Part shown: positions 23,940 through 31,849 of the stretch, piece after piece | Numbering within the stretch: the first letter of the stretch is position 1 | Layout: each line of letters opens with the position of its first letter | From: Chthonomonadaceae bacterium | GTDB taxonomy: Bacteria > Armatimonadota > Chthonomonadetes > Chthonomonadales > Chthonomonadaceae | Reading direction: 5' to 3' | Assembly: GCA_027459665.1 (NCBI GenBank) | Contig: DAIDHN010000033.1 | Location: forward strand, 1-41,957 | Length of the DNA stretch: 41,957 nucleotides | Position numbers and translations under genes: made by a program | Notes under the pieces: model-generated | Database searches by the model: none | What the model was told of the DNA's origin: nothing | The model's input: the letters and a program-made list of their open reading frames with translations, nothing else

Positions 23940-24331
23940 CGTTTCTCTTTCACGAGCAGAGCGGTTGGGGGTTCCCCCCGTCTGGCGCGCTTCCCATAAG
24001 AGTGGCAGGGGAGCGCGACGGGTTACTAAAGTGCCCCACCGACTATGCTGCTTTTCCGTGTGCAGAGCGATTAGCCAAGCACGGTCATCGCAGGTAACAT
24101 GGTTCCAACTCCAGAGCCAGCTGCAGCCAATCGGCTCGTACCAGCCGTCTGGTACAATTTTCCGCCATGGCAGCCCACGAACGTCAATCCCGTTACGCTA
24201 AATCGCATGGCGGTATCATACCACCGAACAGAGCGATTCTCGTGTCACCAGGTGATTATGGTTAAACCTCAAAACCACCCATTGCATGAACACGCCGCCA
24301 GCCGGCAGCTACGAGATAAATATCCGCAGGG
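23940..24331. other. Gap with no supported gene
   Basis: A 392-nt stretch between the GH43 and GH29 genes. A long - strand frame without start (e.g. PDGWYEPIGCSWLWSW...) runs through much of it and could be a decayed gene end, but I cannot name it. No clear promoter or terminator seen. Confidence 0.3.
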
Positions 24332-25996
24332 CTAGTGTCCGCCAGAGAGCGCGGCCAGCGACAGCGAACCGCTTTCGTGAAAGTAGTCCACGTCGAGCCA
24401 GCCACGGCTGCCCACGGGGTTATAATCGAAGATGCCAAAGCGTTCACCCTGAAAAGTCGCTAATGTAAAATGCATTGGGAACAGCTTTCCAAGCTTCTGG
24501 AACTTTTGGCCGTTCAGACTGTAACTGAACTGGGCCAAATTGGTTTGGAAGTCGCAGTGAACAGCAAGCCAAATCGTATCAGCATGCACATGGGCTACGG
24601 TGTCTGTAACATCCTCCGAAGGAGCCAGCAGGTTACCGTTGTTATTTACTACCCGCACAATCTTCATGCCTTTCGCTCCGCGGTACACACCAATGTAGCC
24701 AAAATACTGCTCCAGCAGGCAAAGGCCCGCACGATCGCCTGGCTGAAGGCGGCTGACATCGATTTTGATGACGCCAGTGCATGCCGGGCCAACTGTACGC
24801 TGCGTTAGGGTGTTGCGTGCATTTGTAAGATTAGGAGCGGTCTGTGTGTAGAGCCGCAGGTAACCCGGACGAGCAGTGAGTGACCACTTTGAATCGTCTG
24901 GGTTGTGATTCCACTGCCACTGCAGTGCCAGGGTCGTGCCTGAAAAGTCATCGGATGAAGGAGGCAAGGTAATTACAGTCGGCCCAAGTGCGGGTTTTTT
25001 GCTGGTCACGGGGAAAGCTGGTGCATTAGGATTGCCAAAATAGGGCCAGCCGTTGCTCCAGGTTATCGGGCCAAGCCACATTGTTCTGCCCACTGGCCCA
25101 GTATCGGCAAGCGAAAAGCCCCACCAATGACCGTTGGGGAGCTGCACAATACCGCCTTGGTGCGGCGCATGCCACGGCATATGGTTTGCACATACAGTAG
25201 TGCTGATGAACGGGCCATCACGGTGTTGAGAGCGCGAGCAGGCAATGGTCGCGTTCATAGAGTAGACCGCATTGAAGATGTAATAGGTGCCGTGGATTTT
25301 ATAGGCGTGCGAGCCTTCTCCGTCGTGGTGCGGCAGCGTAAAGGCGGGGGTATTAGAGAGAACTCGCGTGAGGTCTTTATTCAACACGGCAACAGAAATT
25401 CTGCCGCCGGTTCCATTGTAGACCAGGGGGGTGCCATCATCGTCGAACATGAGGCCCGGGTCAAACAGATAGCCATTCAGGCGGTTCATCTTCCAAGGTC
25501 CGGCAGGGCGGGGTGCGCGAAAGACCACGGTACCGGCGTTCTGAATATTGTCTACAATGTAAAAGGTGCCATTGTGGTAACGCAAGCTTGGCGCCCACAC
25601 TCCCTGTGCGTACTCACTGCCGCCTCTCAAGCTGTATTTTGCACCAAAAGGCAGCCTGTTGGCGGCGTAGCCTGCAATGTTCCAATGAACGAGATCACGT
25701 GAGTGGAGGATTTCCAGCCCTGGCACACTCACAAAGGTGGTTGTAACGAGGTAAAAGTCTTTGCCAACACGAATTATGTCGGGATCGGGATAGTCGCCAT
25801 AGAGTACCGGATTGGTGAAAGTTCCGTTTCCGTTGTCTGCTGAAAGACTGCGTACCGTGGCCGCAGGAGACGGCGGAGCAGATTGCGCCGCCGCCATGAG
25901 CGGCGGGAGGATCATTCCCAACAGTGAGCAGAGCGCTGTAGACAGGCCAACAAGGGCACCACGCCTGGTAAGATGGAAGTTGATACTGCAAAACAT
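24332..25996 (-). CDS. GH43 glycosidase with C-terminal beta-sandwich (beta-xylosidase/arabinofuranosidase-like)
   Basis: A 554-residue exported enzyme when started at the ATG at 25996, which gives a Tat-like signal (HLTRRGALVGLSTALCSLLG); the frame continues upstream to 26098 without better evidence. The five-bladed propeller shows the GH43 triad: general base D71 in GDYPDPDIIR, D179 in LFDPGLMFDDDG and acid E227 in HDGEGSHAYK. After ~360, a second beta-sandwich domain (DDFSGTTLALQWQWNHNPDD...FGIFDYNPVGSRGWLDVDYF) is the type often fused to GH43 xylosidases. An AAGGAG lies 13 nt before the ATG, a little far. It lies just downstream of a LacI-family gene in the same direction. Confidence 0.9.
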   Translation of the reverse strand: MFCSINFHLTRRGALVGLSTALCSLLGMILPPLMAAAQSAPPSPAATVRSLSADNGNGTFTNPVLYGDYPDPDIIRVGKDFYLVTTTFVSVPGLEILHSRDLVHWNIAGYAANRLPFGAKYSLRGGSEYAQGVWAPSLRYHNGTFYIVDNIQNAGTVVFRAPRPAGPWKMNRLNGYLFDPGLMFDDDGTPLVYNGTGGRISVAVLNKDLTRVLSNTPAFTLPHHDGEGSHAYKIHGTYYIFNAVYSMNATIACSRSQHRDGPFISTTVCANHMPWHAPHQGGIVQLPNGHWWGFSLADTGPVGRTMWLGPITWSNGWPYFGNPNAPAFPVTSKKPALGPTVITLPPSSDDFSGTTLALQWQWNHNPDDSKWSLTARPGYLRLYTQTAPNLTNARNTLTQRTVGPACTGVIKIDVSRLQPGDRAGLCLLEQYFGYIGVYRGAKGMKIVRVVNNNGNLLAPSEDVTDTVAHVHADTIWLAVHCDFQTNLAQFSYSLNGQKFQKLGKLFPMHFTLATFQGERFGIFDYNPVGSRGWLDVDYFHESGSLSLAALSGGH

Positions 25997-26104
25997 AGGA
26001 AGCCTTGTACTCCTTGTTGAATTGCCCTCATATAAGAAAGCAGTAGTAGCAATTCTGCCGCATGAACAGCAATCGTGCAGGTCTACCGCCATCGGCACAC
26101 CATT

Positions 26105-27208
26105 TTAATAAGGTACGGAGCCAGTTGACCCACGTACAATGAGCCCCGAGGGGACGGCAATCTCCCGAGGTGCCGGGTCGAAGCCGGTCTTAAGGCTGTT
26201 CACCAGCTCCCGCATAGCGGTCTGCCCCATCTCTTCCCAAGGCGAAACGCATGTTGTGAGCGGTGGACTGCTCAGCCAGGCTGCGCTTAGATCTGAAAAC
26301 CCGACGATCGAAATGTCTCGAGGAACTCTCAGGCCACGGCGCTGGCAGGCCTGTATCGCCACAAGGGCAGCTTCATCGCGCCAGCAAAAGATGGCAGTCG
26401 GGCGGCCGGCAGGATGATCCAACAGGTTGCCTGCAGCAGTCAAACCCGATTCAGAGTCATGCTTTACGGAAGCGCCGCGGCCGTATACCGGCATTCGTTC
26501 ACGAGCAATGTACCCTTCCCGAACCTCCAGGCCTTGCAGTGCCATTTCGCGAAGAAACAGTCCCTCTCGGTTGAGCATTCCCTCCGTTGGCTGCGATTCA
26601 AAGCCGCTAGAGATGAATGCGATTCGCGTGTGACCCAGAGCAGCAAGATGAGAGACTGCCTCATGACAACCCACCGCGTCGTCGGCCGATACTCGAATAC
26701 CGTAGGGCTGCGGCACCCACTCATCCACTGTTGCTACAGCCATCCCCGCGCGAATGACTTCCTCATAGAGCGGTCTCTTGTCGAGTACCACACGCAGCAT
26801 GAGACCTTCCAATCGCAGCTCCATGCACTGGCGTACGCGCTCGTTAAAAGTCTCAGCAGTGGCCGACAGAACCTTGAGCGTAAAACCTTCGTGCTCAGCA
26901 GCTGCCATTGCACCCACAAGCGTATGCCAATACGGCTCATAGTGTACATCGTCAACTAGATAGCCAATCATGCCAGATTTGCCGGTTCGCACAGATCGGG
27001 CAAGCGCATTGGCTCTGTAGCCCAGTTCGCGCGCAGCATCCAGTACACGCTGCTGCGTCTCAGGGCGAATCTGCATCTCCACCGCCCTGCCGTTCAACAC
27101 ATGGGTCACTGTGGCTCTCGACAAACCAGCCTTGGCAGCCACCATCGCAGCAGTTACCGGCCCGGAACGTGACAGTTGCGGAGCATCCTCTTCATGACGC
27201 CTTAACAT
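26105..27208 (-). CDS. LacI-family transcriptional regulator
   Basis: A 367-residue regulator from the ATG at 27208, preceded by AAAGGTG. The longer frame from GTG at 27259 would begin inside the operator and is rejected. An HTH of the LacI type lies at ~18-75 (VTAAMVAAKAGLSRATVTHVLNG...LGYRANALARSVR), then the sugar-sensing domain (GMIGYLVDDVHYEPYW, CHEAVSHLAALGHTRIAFISSG, IFCWRDEAAL, ISIVGFSDL). It heads the - strand block (GH43, GH29, CE1-CE1, SGNH) with 108 nt to the GH43 gene, and it has its own promoter-operator. The arrangement mirrors the other LacI gene at 10603. Confidence 0.9.
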   Translation of the reverse strand: MLRRHEEDAPQLSRSGPVTAAMVAAKAGLSRATVTHVLNGRAVEMQIRPETQQRVLDAARELGYRANALARSVRTGKSGMIGYLVDDVHYEPYWHTLVGAMAAAEHEGFTLKVLSATAETFNERVRQCMELRLEGLMLRVVLDKRPLYEEVIRAGMAVATVDEWVPQPYGIRVSADDAVGCHEAVSHLAALGHTRIAFISSGFESQPTEGMLNREGLFLREMALQGLEVREGYIARERMPVYGRGASVKHDSESGLTAAGNLLDHPAGRPTAIFCWRDEAALVAIQACQRRGLRVPRDISIVGFSDLSAAWLSSPPLTTCVSPWEEMGQTAMRELVNSLKTGFDPAPREIAVPSGLIVRGSTGSVPY

Positions 27209-27250
27209 CTTCTTAGCACCTTTCACATTCGCGAAAGAGCGCAATCTTCC

Positions 27251-27268
27251 AACTATCACGTGATAGTT
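27251..27268. promoter_or_regulatory. LacI-type operator
   Basis: AACTATCACGTGATAGTT, a perfect 18-bp palindrome with central CG starting 3 nt after the -10 of the regulator's promoter. Its arm AACTATC is shared with the operator at 10535-10560, with different spacing. Confidence 0.75.
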
Positions 27269-27271
27269 TGC

Positions 27272-27301
27272 ATTCTAACATAAGAGGCACATTTAAGTCA
27301 A
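27272..27301 (-). promoter_or_regulatory. Promoter of the second lacI-family gene
   Basis: On the - strand TTGACT (27301-27296), 18-bp spacer and TAGAAT (27277-27272), 64 nt upstream of the ATG at 27208, immediately before the operator. Confidence 0.65.
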
Positions 27302-27727
27302 TATAGTAAATTGCTGCCGTTAAAATGGCGGTCTCCTCTCATTTTTACGAATTGGCAAGAACATGGGCAGAGCGGAAACACGCTAAATCTGTGTCCGCAG
27401 GTTCTCAACATGGTACCCGTTTATTCAGTACACAGGGGCCACGAACCCGGCAGATCAATGATTTCCTTCAAGCTTTTTGTTGCCTCGTTTTCATCGCCTG
27501 CCGGAACGGATCGCGGCGGTACACAACCAAATAGCAAAGCTGGTGCTACGAGGCACAGACCAGCTTTACCATGATGCGCACATTAATTCTACGCATCCTG
27601 GCAGCATCTCGCCGCACGGCTTTTCTGTCGCTGCCATCAAAGTGCTGTTCGTTAATCGAGAACGGGCAGACGTACCAAGCCGCTCATCCGTAAGTGTCTA
27701 CGTAATATCCAGGATAAACGGAAGGAA

Positions 27728-27754
27728 GGATATGCCGACGATATCGGCATATCC
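27728..27754. repeat. Inverted repeat 1 of a palindrome pair
   Basis: GGATATGCCGA, 5 nt, TCGGCATATCC: perfect 11-bp arms. It shares the ATGCCGA core with the next palindrome 4 nt away. No T tract follows, so a simple terminator is unlikely. Confidence 0.8.
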
Positions 27755-27758
27755 TAAA

Positions 27759-27793
27759 AACATGCCGATATTTTGCGATTTTATCGGCATGTT
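27759..27793. repeat. Inverted repeat 2 of a palindrome pair
   Basis: AACATGCCGATA, 11 nt, TATCGGCATGTT: perfect 12-bp arms. Together with the first repeat this gives four copies of ATGCCGA/TCGGCAT in 66 nt, followed by a direct repeat GTTATCGT GTTATCGT (27791-27806). Confidence 0.8.
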
Positions 27794-28007
27794 ATCGTGT
27801 TATCGTGCGTCCTGGTTGAAGGGGCGCCCTGCTTTTGTATGAATTCTTTGTCACTTTTTATTATTCGGCGCGTATCTCAAGCCTGCCATTCAAGCTGAAG
27901 GCGGCTGGCGCAGCAGGATGCAGCAGGCTGCTATTCAAAACAAACCACACGCAAGGCAACAATGCGATAGAGCAGGAAGAGACTGCCTGCCGATTATTTT
28001 CTAAAAA

Positions 28008-28038
28008 TTGTCGATTTCTAGTCTAAACCCGGTATAGT
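28008..28038 (+). promoter_or_regulatory. Possible promoter of the dioxygenase gene
   Basis: TTGTCG (28008-28013), 19-bp spacer and TATAGT (28033-28038), leaving a ~210-nt leader. Spacing is long and the -35 imperfect. Confidence 0.3.
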
Positions 28039-28256
28039 TTGGTAAACATGCGTCCCCCGGCTACAAGGGGAAAGTTATCTCTGCATTAGGCTGCTGATGC
28101 CTGTAGAATGGCATGGATGCTGTTTCTGCCTGCTGCGAAGAAGACTGATTTGTCTGGCTCGGCGCACATTAAGCCAACGCACGGGCAGCTGCACTGCACT
28201 ATTCAATAATAAATCAGGCAAAGCGATAAGGATGCTGCACTCACAGGAGAAATCTG

Positions 28257-29219
28257 ATGTTTCTAAACCTACAGGGAAAAAGCGCTGCCGGCAGCGGCTT
28301 ACCCATCATCTTCAATAATCATTACGAGCTGCAGTCAGCCGCACAGATCAATGAGTGGATTGAAATGCACAGGCTCGAAGTTGAAATGGGTTTGGCAGCA
28401 GTGGGGGCAGCGCTTTTTCGCGGTTTTCCGCTGCGCACCGCAGAAGATTTTGATGCCTTTGTCGGTGCATTTGGCTGGAAGAATTTTCCGTACAGTGAAT
28501 CGCTCTCAAATGCGGTGCGGATAAACCGCACGCCTCGGGTGTTTACCGCCAACGAGGCTCCGCCTGCCGTAACTATCTACCTTCATCATGAGATGGCTCA
28601 AACGCCTGTGTATCCGGCCAGGCTCTTTTTCTTTTGCGAACAGCCCGCCGAAACGGGCGGTGCAACACCTCTCTGCCCCTCGTATCTGCTGTGGGAGCAG
28701 CTGGCACAGTGCAGCCCGGCGTTTGCTTATGACTGCGAGGTAAAGGGCCTGAAGTATACGCACACCATGCCAAATGAGGCAGATGCTGCCTCTGGCATGG
28801 GCAGAAGCTGGCGCGATACGCTGGGCGCTGCAGACCCTGAGGGCGCAGAGCGGCGGCTTGCCGCACTGGGCTATGCCTGGCAGTGGCTGGCGGATGGCAG
28901 CCTGCGCGTAACTACCCCGCGCCTGCAGGCGGTTCGCGACCTGGGAGGCGGGCGCAAATCGTTTTTTAATCAGCTTATCGCGGCCTGCTGTGGCTGGAAG
29001 GATGCCAGAAATGACCCCTCCAGGTCTATTACACATGGCGACGGATCGCCGCTGGATGCTGAGGCGGTGCAGAGAGCTGTTATGCTCGCAGATCAGCTTG
29101 CAGTTAACCTGCAGTGGCAGCAGGGCGATGTGGCTCTGCTCGACAACTTTGCGGTGATGCACGGCCGCAAGCCCTACACAGGCGTTCGCAAGTTGCTGGC
29201 TTCGCTTGCACTGTGCTAG
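28257..29219 (+). CDS. TauD/TfdA-family Fe(II)/2-oxoglutarate dioxygenase (SyrP-like)
   Basis: A 320-residue enzyme with AGGAG 12 nt upstream. The double-stranded beta-helix signatures are visible: H110-x-E112 or H111 in IYLHHEMAQTPVYPARLFFFC (the acidic ligand is Glu, as in SyrP-type relatives, rather than Asp), the distal histidine H302 in LLDNFAVMHGRKPYTG and the 2-oxoglutarate-binding Arg R311. The core ALFRGFPLRTAEDFDAFV is typical of SyrP/clavaminate-synthase-like members, several of which hydroxylate amino acids bound to peptide synthetases. No peptide synthetase gene is nearby, so the substrate is unknown. It stands alone between an empty stretch and a GH128-like gene. Confidence 0.82.
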   Translation: MFLNLQGKSAAGSGLPIIFNNHYELQSAAQINEWIEMHRLEVEMGLAAVGAALFRGFPLRTAEDFDAFVGAFGWKNFPYSESLSNAVRINRTPRVFTANEAPPAVTIYLHHEMAQTPVYPARLFFFCEQPAETGGATPLCPSYLLWEQLAQCSPAFAYDCEVKGLKYTHTMPNEADAASGMGRSWRDTLGAADPEGAERRLAALGYAWQWLADGSLRVTTPRLQAVRDLGGGRKSFFNQLIAACCGWKDARNDPSRSITHGDGSPLDAEAVQRAVMLADQLAVNLQWQQGDVALLDNFAVMHGRKPYTGVRKLLASLALC

Positions 29220-29293
29220 AGAACCCAGGCTGGCGCGGCCGCAGCAGCCTGCAAAGCAGGAGAAACGGGCTTCTGGTGCGAATAGTTCTTTAT

Positions 29294-29327
29294 TACAACC
29301 GGGTATGAGGTTGTATTCAAGCTTGAA
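29294..29327. repeat. Two small palindromes before the GH128-like gene
   Basis: TACAACC/GGTTGTA arms (29294-29300, 29309-29315) are followed directly by the 12-bp palindrome TTCAAGCTTGAA (29316-29327), ending just before the CCGGAGG ribosome-binding site. This may be a regulator site or a leader hairpin. Confidence 0.45.
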
Positions 29328-29338
29328 CCGGAGGCAGT

Positions 29339-30214
29339 ATGAAACGAATGTGCATGTTGGCAGTAGGTTTGTGCGGCGTATTTTGTATTGTGCATTCTGT
29401 GCAGTCAACGGCAGAGAGTGGGCGTACGCCTGCTCTCGTGTACCTGCAGGGCAGCCAGTCTGACACACTCAATACAGAGCCTGTCAACCCAAAGAAGGGG
29501 CTGGGACTAGGCAGGGCAATGGCTCTTCTGCACGCAGACCAGAAGCTTCATTTGTCGTGGTACTACGACTGGGGTCTGGCGCCGCAGAGTTCTGTACAGC
29601 AGGGTGTAGAATTTGTGCCAATGGTATGGGGGTGGTACGGCGATAAATCTGGAAGAGTGACTCAGACTGTTGCGGGCCTAAAAGCCAAACTGCACGCCAA
29701 ATATCTGCTTGGTTTCAACGAACCAGACAATGCCAGCCAGTCCAATCTGCCGGTGGCGAAGGCGTTGGCGGCCTGGCCGGTTTTAATGGCTGCCAACCTT
29801 CCTCTTGGTGCGCCTGCTGGCGTTCATGCAGACGATAAGTGGATGATGCGGTTTATGTCGGGTGCGAAGGCGCATCACTATCCTGTCAATTTTGTGCCAA
29901 TTCACTGGTATGGCATGCCCAATGCACAGGGGTTTCTGGCGTATGTGCGCCACATTCATGAGCTGTATGGCAAACCTGTGTGGATTACGGAATTTGCAAA
30001 TGTAGACTGGAGCACGCGAGGCAAGGCTTCCAGTAAATTCACTGCACATGATGTAGCTCAGTTTTTGCGAGTAGTGCTTCCCGCCCTCAATCACATGAGT
30101 TATGTTGAGAGGTATGCATGGTTCAGCAGCCTCCAGCCGCAGCTGCGCAGCTCATCCCTGTTCAACCGCGACGGGTCGCTTACTGAAGCTGGCAAAGTAT
30201 ACGCTTCAGAATAG
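29339..30214 (+). CDS. Secreted GH128-like beta-1,3-glucanase (Asl1-like)
   Basis: A 291-residue exported enzyme with a GGAGG 7 nt before the ATG and a signal peptide ending near VQSTAES. The fold is the Asl1/Glyco_hydro_cc (GH128) barrel: LHLSWYYDWGLAPQ, VEFVPMVWGWYGD, LLGFNEPDNASQSN with probable acid/base E128, FVPIHWYG, and KPVWITEFANVDW with probable nucleophile E218. A C-terminal AWFSSL...SLFNRDGSLTEAGKVYA is also typical. GH128 members cleave beta-1,3-glucans such as laminarin or fungal wall glucan. It is monocistronic, with a terminator-like hairpin downstream. Confidence 0.88.
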   Translation: MKRMCMLAVGLCGVFCIVHSVQSTAESGRTPALVYLQGSQSDTLNTEPVNPKKGLGLGRAMALLHADQKLHLSWYYDWGLAPQSSVQQGVEFVPMVWGWYGDKSGRVTQTVAGLKAKLHAKYLLGFNEPDNASQSNLPVAKALAAWPVLMAANLPLGAPAGVHADDKWMMRFMSGAKAHHYPVNFVPIHWYGMPNAQGFLAYVRHIHELYGKPVWITEFANVDWSTRGKASSKFTAHDVAQFLRVVLPALNHMSYVERYAWFSSLQPQLRSSSLFNRDGSLTEAGKVYASE

Positions 30215-30240
30215 TCTGCTGCCAGTGCAGGCTGTATCGA

Positions 30241-30271
30241 AGACAGCTGCCATTCAGACTGTCTGCTTTTT
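30241..30271 (+). terminator. Terminator after the GH128-like gene
   Basis: AGACAG (30241-30246), 12-nt loop, CTGTCT (30259-30264), then GC and five T. Short stem, but the T tract is in the right place between convergent genes. Confidence 0.45.
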
Positions 30272-30385
30272 ATGCAGCAAGTCAGTTCTCATCATGCTGC
30301 AATGCTGCGTAAAGGCTGTATGCTGTGCCCCGCAGGGCGCCGAACGCTTTTTGAAACCTGTGTGAATATTCGGGGCAGAGGCAGC

Positions 30386-31543
30386 CTATTTCCCCTGCAT
30401 TGCACTCACCGCTTCTGCAAATTTATCTGCCGCATACTCAACCTCTTCTATGGTGGTGTATCTTCCCAGTGAAAATCGTATACCCGAACGCGCCCTTTCG
30501 GGCGGCTGGCCAATGGCCTGCAGCACATGAGAAGGTTCCAGCGACCCCGAACTGCACGCTGAACCGCTGGATGCGCATACCCCCAGTCTGTCGAGCCGCA
30601 TAAGCAGGGTAGCGCCCTCCCGCTCGGGTACGTATACGTTGAGTATGCCGGGCAGGCGAAACTGAGGGTGGCCGTTGAGCGACAGGATGGGTACAGCCTG
30701 TGCCAGGCGGGCATGCAGCGCATCTCTCAAAGCAGCAATGAAAGCGGCATCAGATGCCTGTCGCTGCGCAGCAAGCTCTGCAGCACAGCCAAAACCTGCC
30801 AGCGCCGCCACGTTTTCTGTGCCTGCACGCCGTTCGCGCTCCTGCGCGCCGCCTACCAACTGGGGGGCAATGGCGGTGCCCGGTCGTGCGTAGAGTGCTG
30901 CAGCACCGCGCGGGCCGTACATTTTGTGAGAGCAAAAACTGAGCAGATCGCACTGCAGCGTGCGTACATTCAGCGGCAGCACCGGGGCTGTCTGCACCGC
31001 ATCTGTATGAAACAGGGCGCCGCTGCCATGTGCAATGCGCGCGATCTCCTCTATCTCTTGCAGCGTGCCGATTTCATTGTTTGCGTGCATAACAGAAACC
31101 AGGGCTGTGTGAGAAGTCACAGCTTCTGCCACGGCTTCGGGGGCAATGCGGCCCTGGCTGTCCGGCTGAATCAGCGTTACTTCATACCCTTCCCGCTGCA
31201 GCTGATGAGCGCAGTGAAGCACGGCATGGTGTTCGATGGCAGTAGTAACAAGGTGGCGCCTGGTTGGCCCGGCAGCACGCATTACCCCAAAAATTGCCAG
31301 GTTGTCTGCCTCGGTACCGCTGGAGGTAAAGGTGATTTCGCTGTAGTCGGCATGTATGAGCCGCGCTGTCTTGTCTCTGGCTTCATCCAGGGCGGCACGT
31401 GCGGCGCGGCCGATTTGATGAATGCTGGAAGGGTTGCCGGCAGATGCCAGCCCGCTGAGCCAGGGAAGCATTGCCTGCGTTACTTCGGGGGCGCAGGGGG
31501 TAGAGGCAGCACAGTCCAGGTAAGCAGGCGTTTTGTATTCCAT
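30386..31543 (-). CDS. Cysteine desulfurase (IscS/NifS family)
   Basis: A 385-residue PLP enzyme that removes sulfur from L-cysteine for Fe-S clusters and other thio-cofactors. Start chosen at the ATG at 31543, giving the usual YLDCAASTPCAPEV N-terminus; the upstream extension has no homologous character. Motifs: SSGTEADNLAIFG, the catalytic His in TTAIEHHAVLH, HTDAVQTAP, the PLP lysine K207 in SFCSHKMYGPRG, GGAQERERRAGTEN and the persulfide cysteine C330 in ASSGSACSSGS. There is no Shine-Dalgarno; a -10 box ends 6 nt before the ATG, so the transcript is probably leaderless. No isc or suf partners adjoin. Confidence 0.93.
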   Translation of the reverse strand: MEYKTPAYLDCAASTPCAPEVTQAMLPWLSGLASAGNPSSIHQIGRAARAALDEARDKTARLIHADYSEITFTSSGTEADNLAIFGVMRAAGPTRRHLVTTAIEHHAVLHCAHQLQREGYEVTLIQPDSQGRIAPEAVAEAVTSHTALVSVMHANNEIGTLQEIEEIARIAHGSGALFHTDAVQTAPVLPLNVRTLQCDLLSFCSHKMYGPRGAAALYARPGTAIAPQLVGGAQERERRAGTENVAALAGFGCAAELAAQRQASDAAFIAALRDALHARLAQAVPILSLNGHPQFRLPGILNVYVPEREGATLLMRLDRLGVCASSGSACSSGSLEPSHVLQAIGQPPERARSGIRFSLGRYTTIEEVEYAADKFAEAVSAMQGK

Positions 31544-31549
31544 GGGGGT

Positions 31550-31580
31550 ATTGTACCAGAGCGGCAGGCAGACGTGCCAA
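31550..31580 (-). promoter_or_regulatory. Promoter of the cysteine desulfurase gene (leaderless)
   Basis: On the - strand TTGGCA (31580-31575), 19-bp spacer and TACAAT (31555-31550). Only 6 nt separate the -10 from the ATG, placing transcription start at or next to the start codon. Confidence 0.55.
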
Positions 31581-31684
31581 AATAAGGAGCGAATTTGCAT
31601 TCACGCTGCCCAAGTAATGCCTGCCTTGAGGCCGCGGGATGTATTTTTTGCAGAAAACAGGTATGGTGATGAAGTATGTTGCAA

Positions 31685-31713
31685 TTGACACGCCTTCTGG
31701 TAAGTGGTACAAT
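31685..31713 (+). promoter_or_regulatory. dxs promoter
   Basis: TTGACA (31685-31690), 17-bp spacer, TACAAT (31708-31713): close to the sigma-70 consensus. It implies a leader of about 130 nt before the dxs ATG. Confidence 0.7.
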
Positions 31714-31849
31714 TTGCGCACCGAAATGTAACCCAAAACGGCCAAAAGAAAGTTAAGATATTCCAGCACAGTTGAGACAATGCTGTTTAAGGGGAATACT
31801 AAGGCACACGATGCCTTCTTTCTTTATTTATAAGGGGAAATTGACTGCC

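Larger units (their letters stand above)
27302..28256. other. Gene-poor stretch with palindromes
   Basis: About 950 nt without a coding frame I can support; the + strand frames here lack known motifs and good ribosome-binding sites. It holds the palindrome pair at 27728-27793, a possible promoter at 28008-28038 and a small TCCCC/GGGGA hairpin near 28052-28070 that could sit in the leader of the dioxygenase gene. Confidence 0.5.

Noticed and set aside
27208-27259. GTG at 27259 as the start of the second LacI gene
   Set aside because: It falls within the operator and almost on the -10 box; ATG 27208 has a good ribosome-binding site and fits the family length.
27477-27842. 121-codon + strand frame in the gene-poor stretch
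   Set aside because: No ribosome-binding site or recognisable motif, and it runs through the palindrome pair; not convincing as a gene.
28039-28256. Possible riboswitch in the dioxygenase leader
   Set aside because: There is a small TCCCC/GGGGA hairpin, but I could match no known riboswitch core (cobalamin, TPP, glycine, SAM) by eye.
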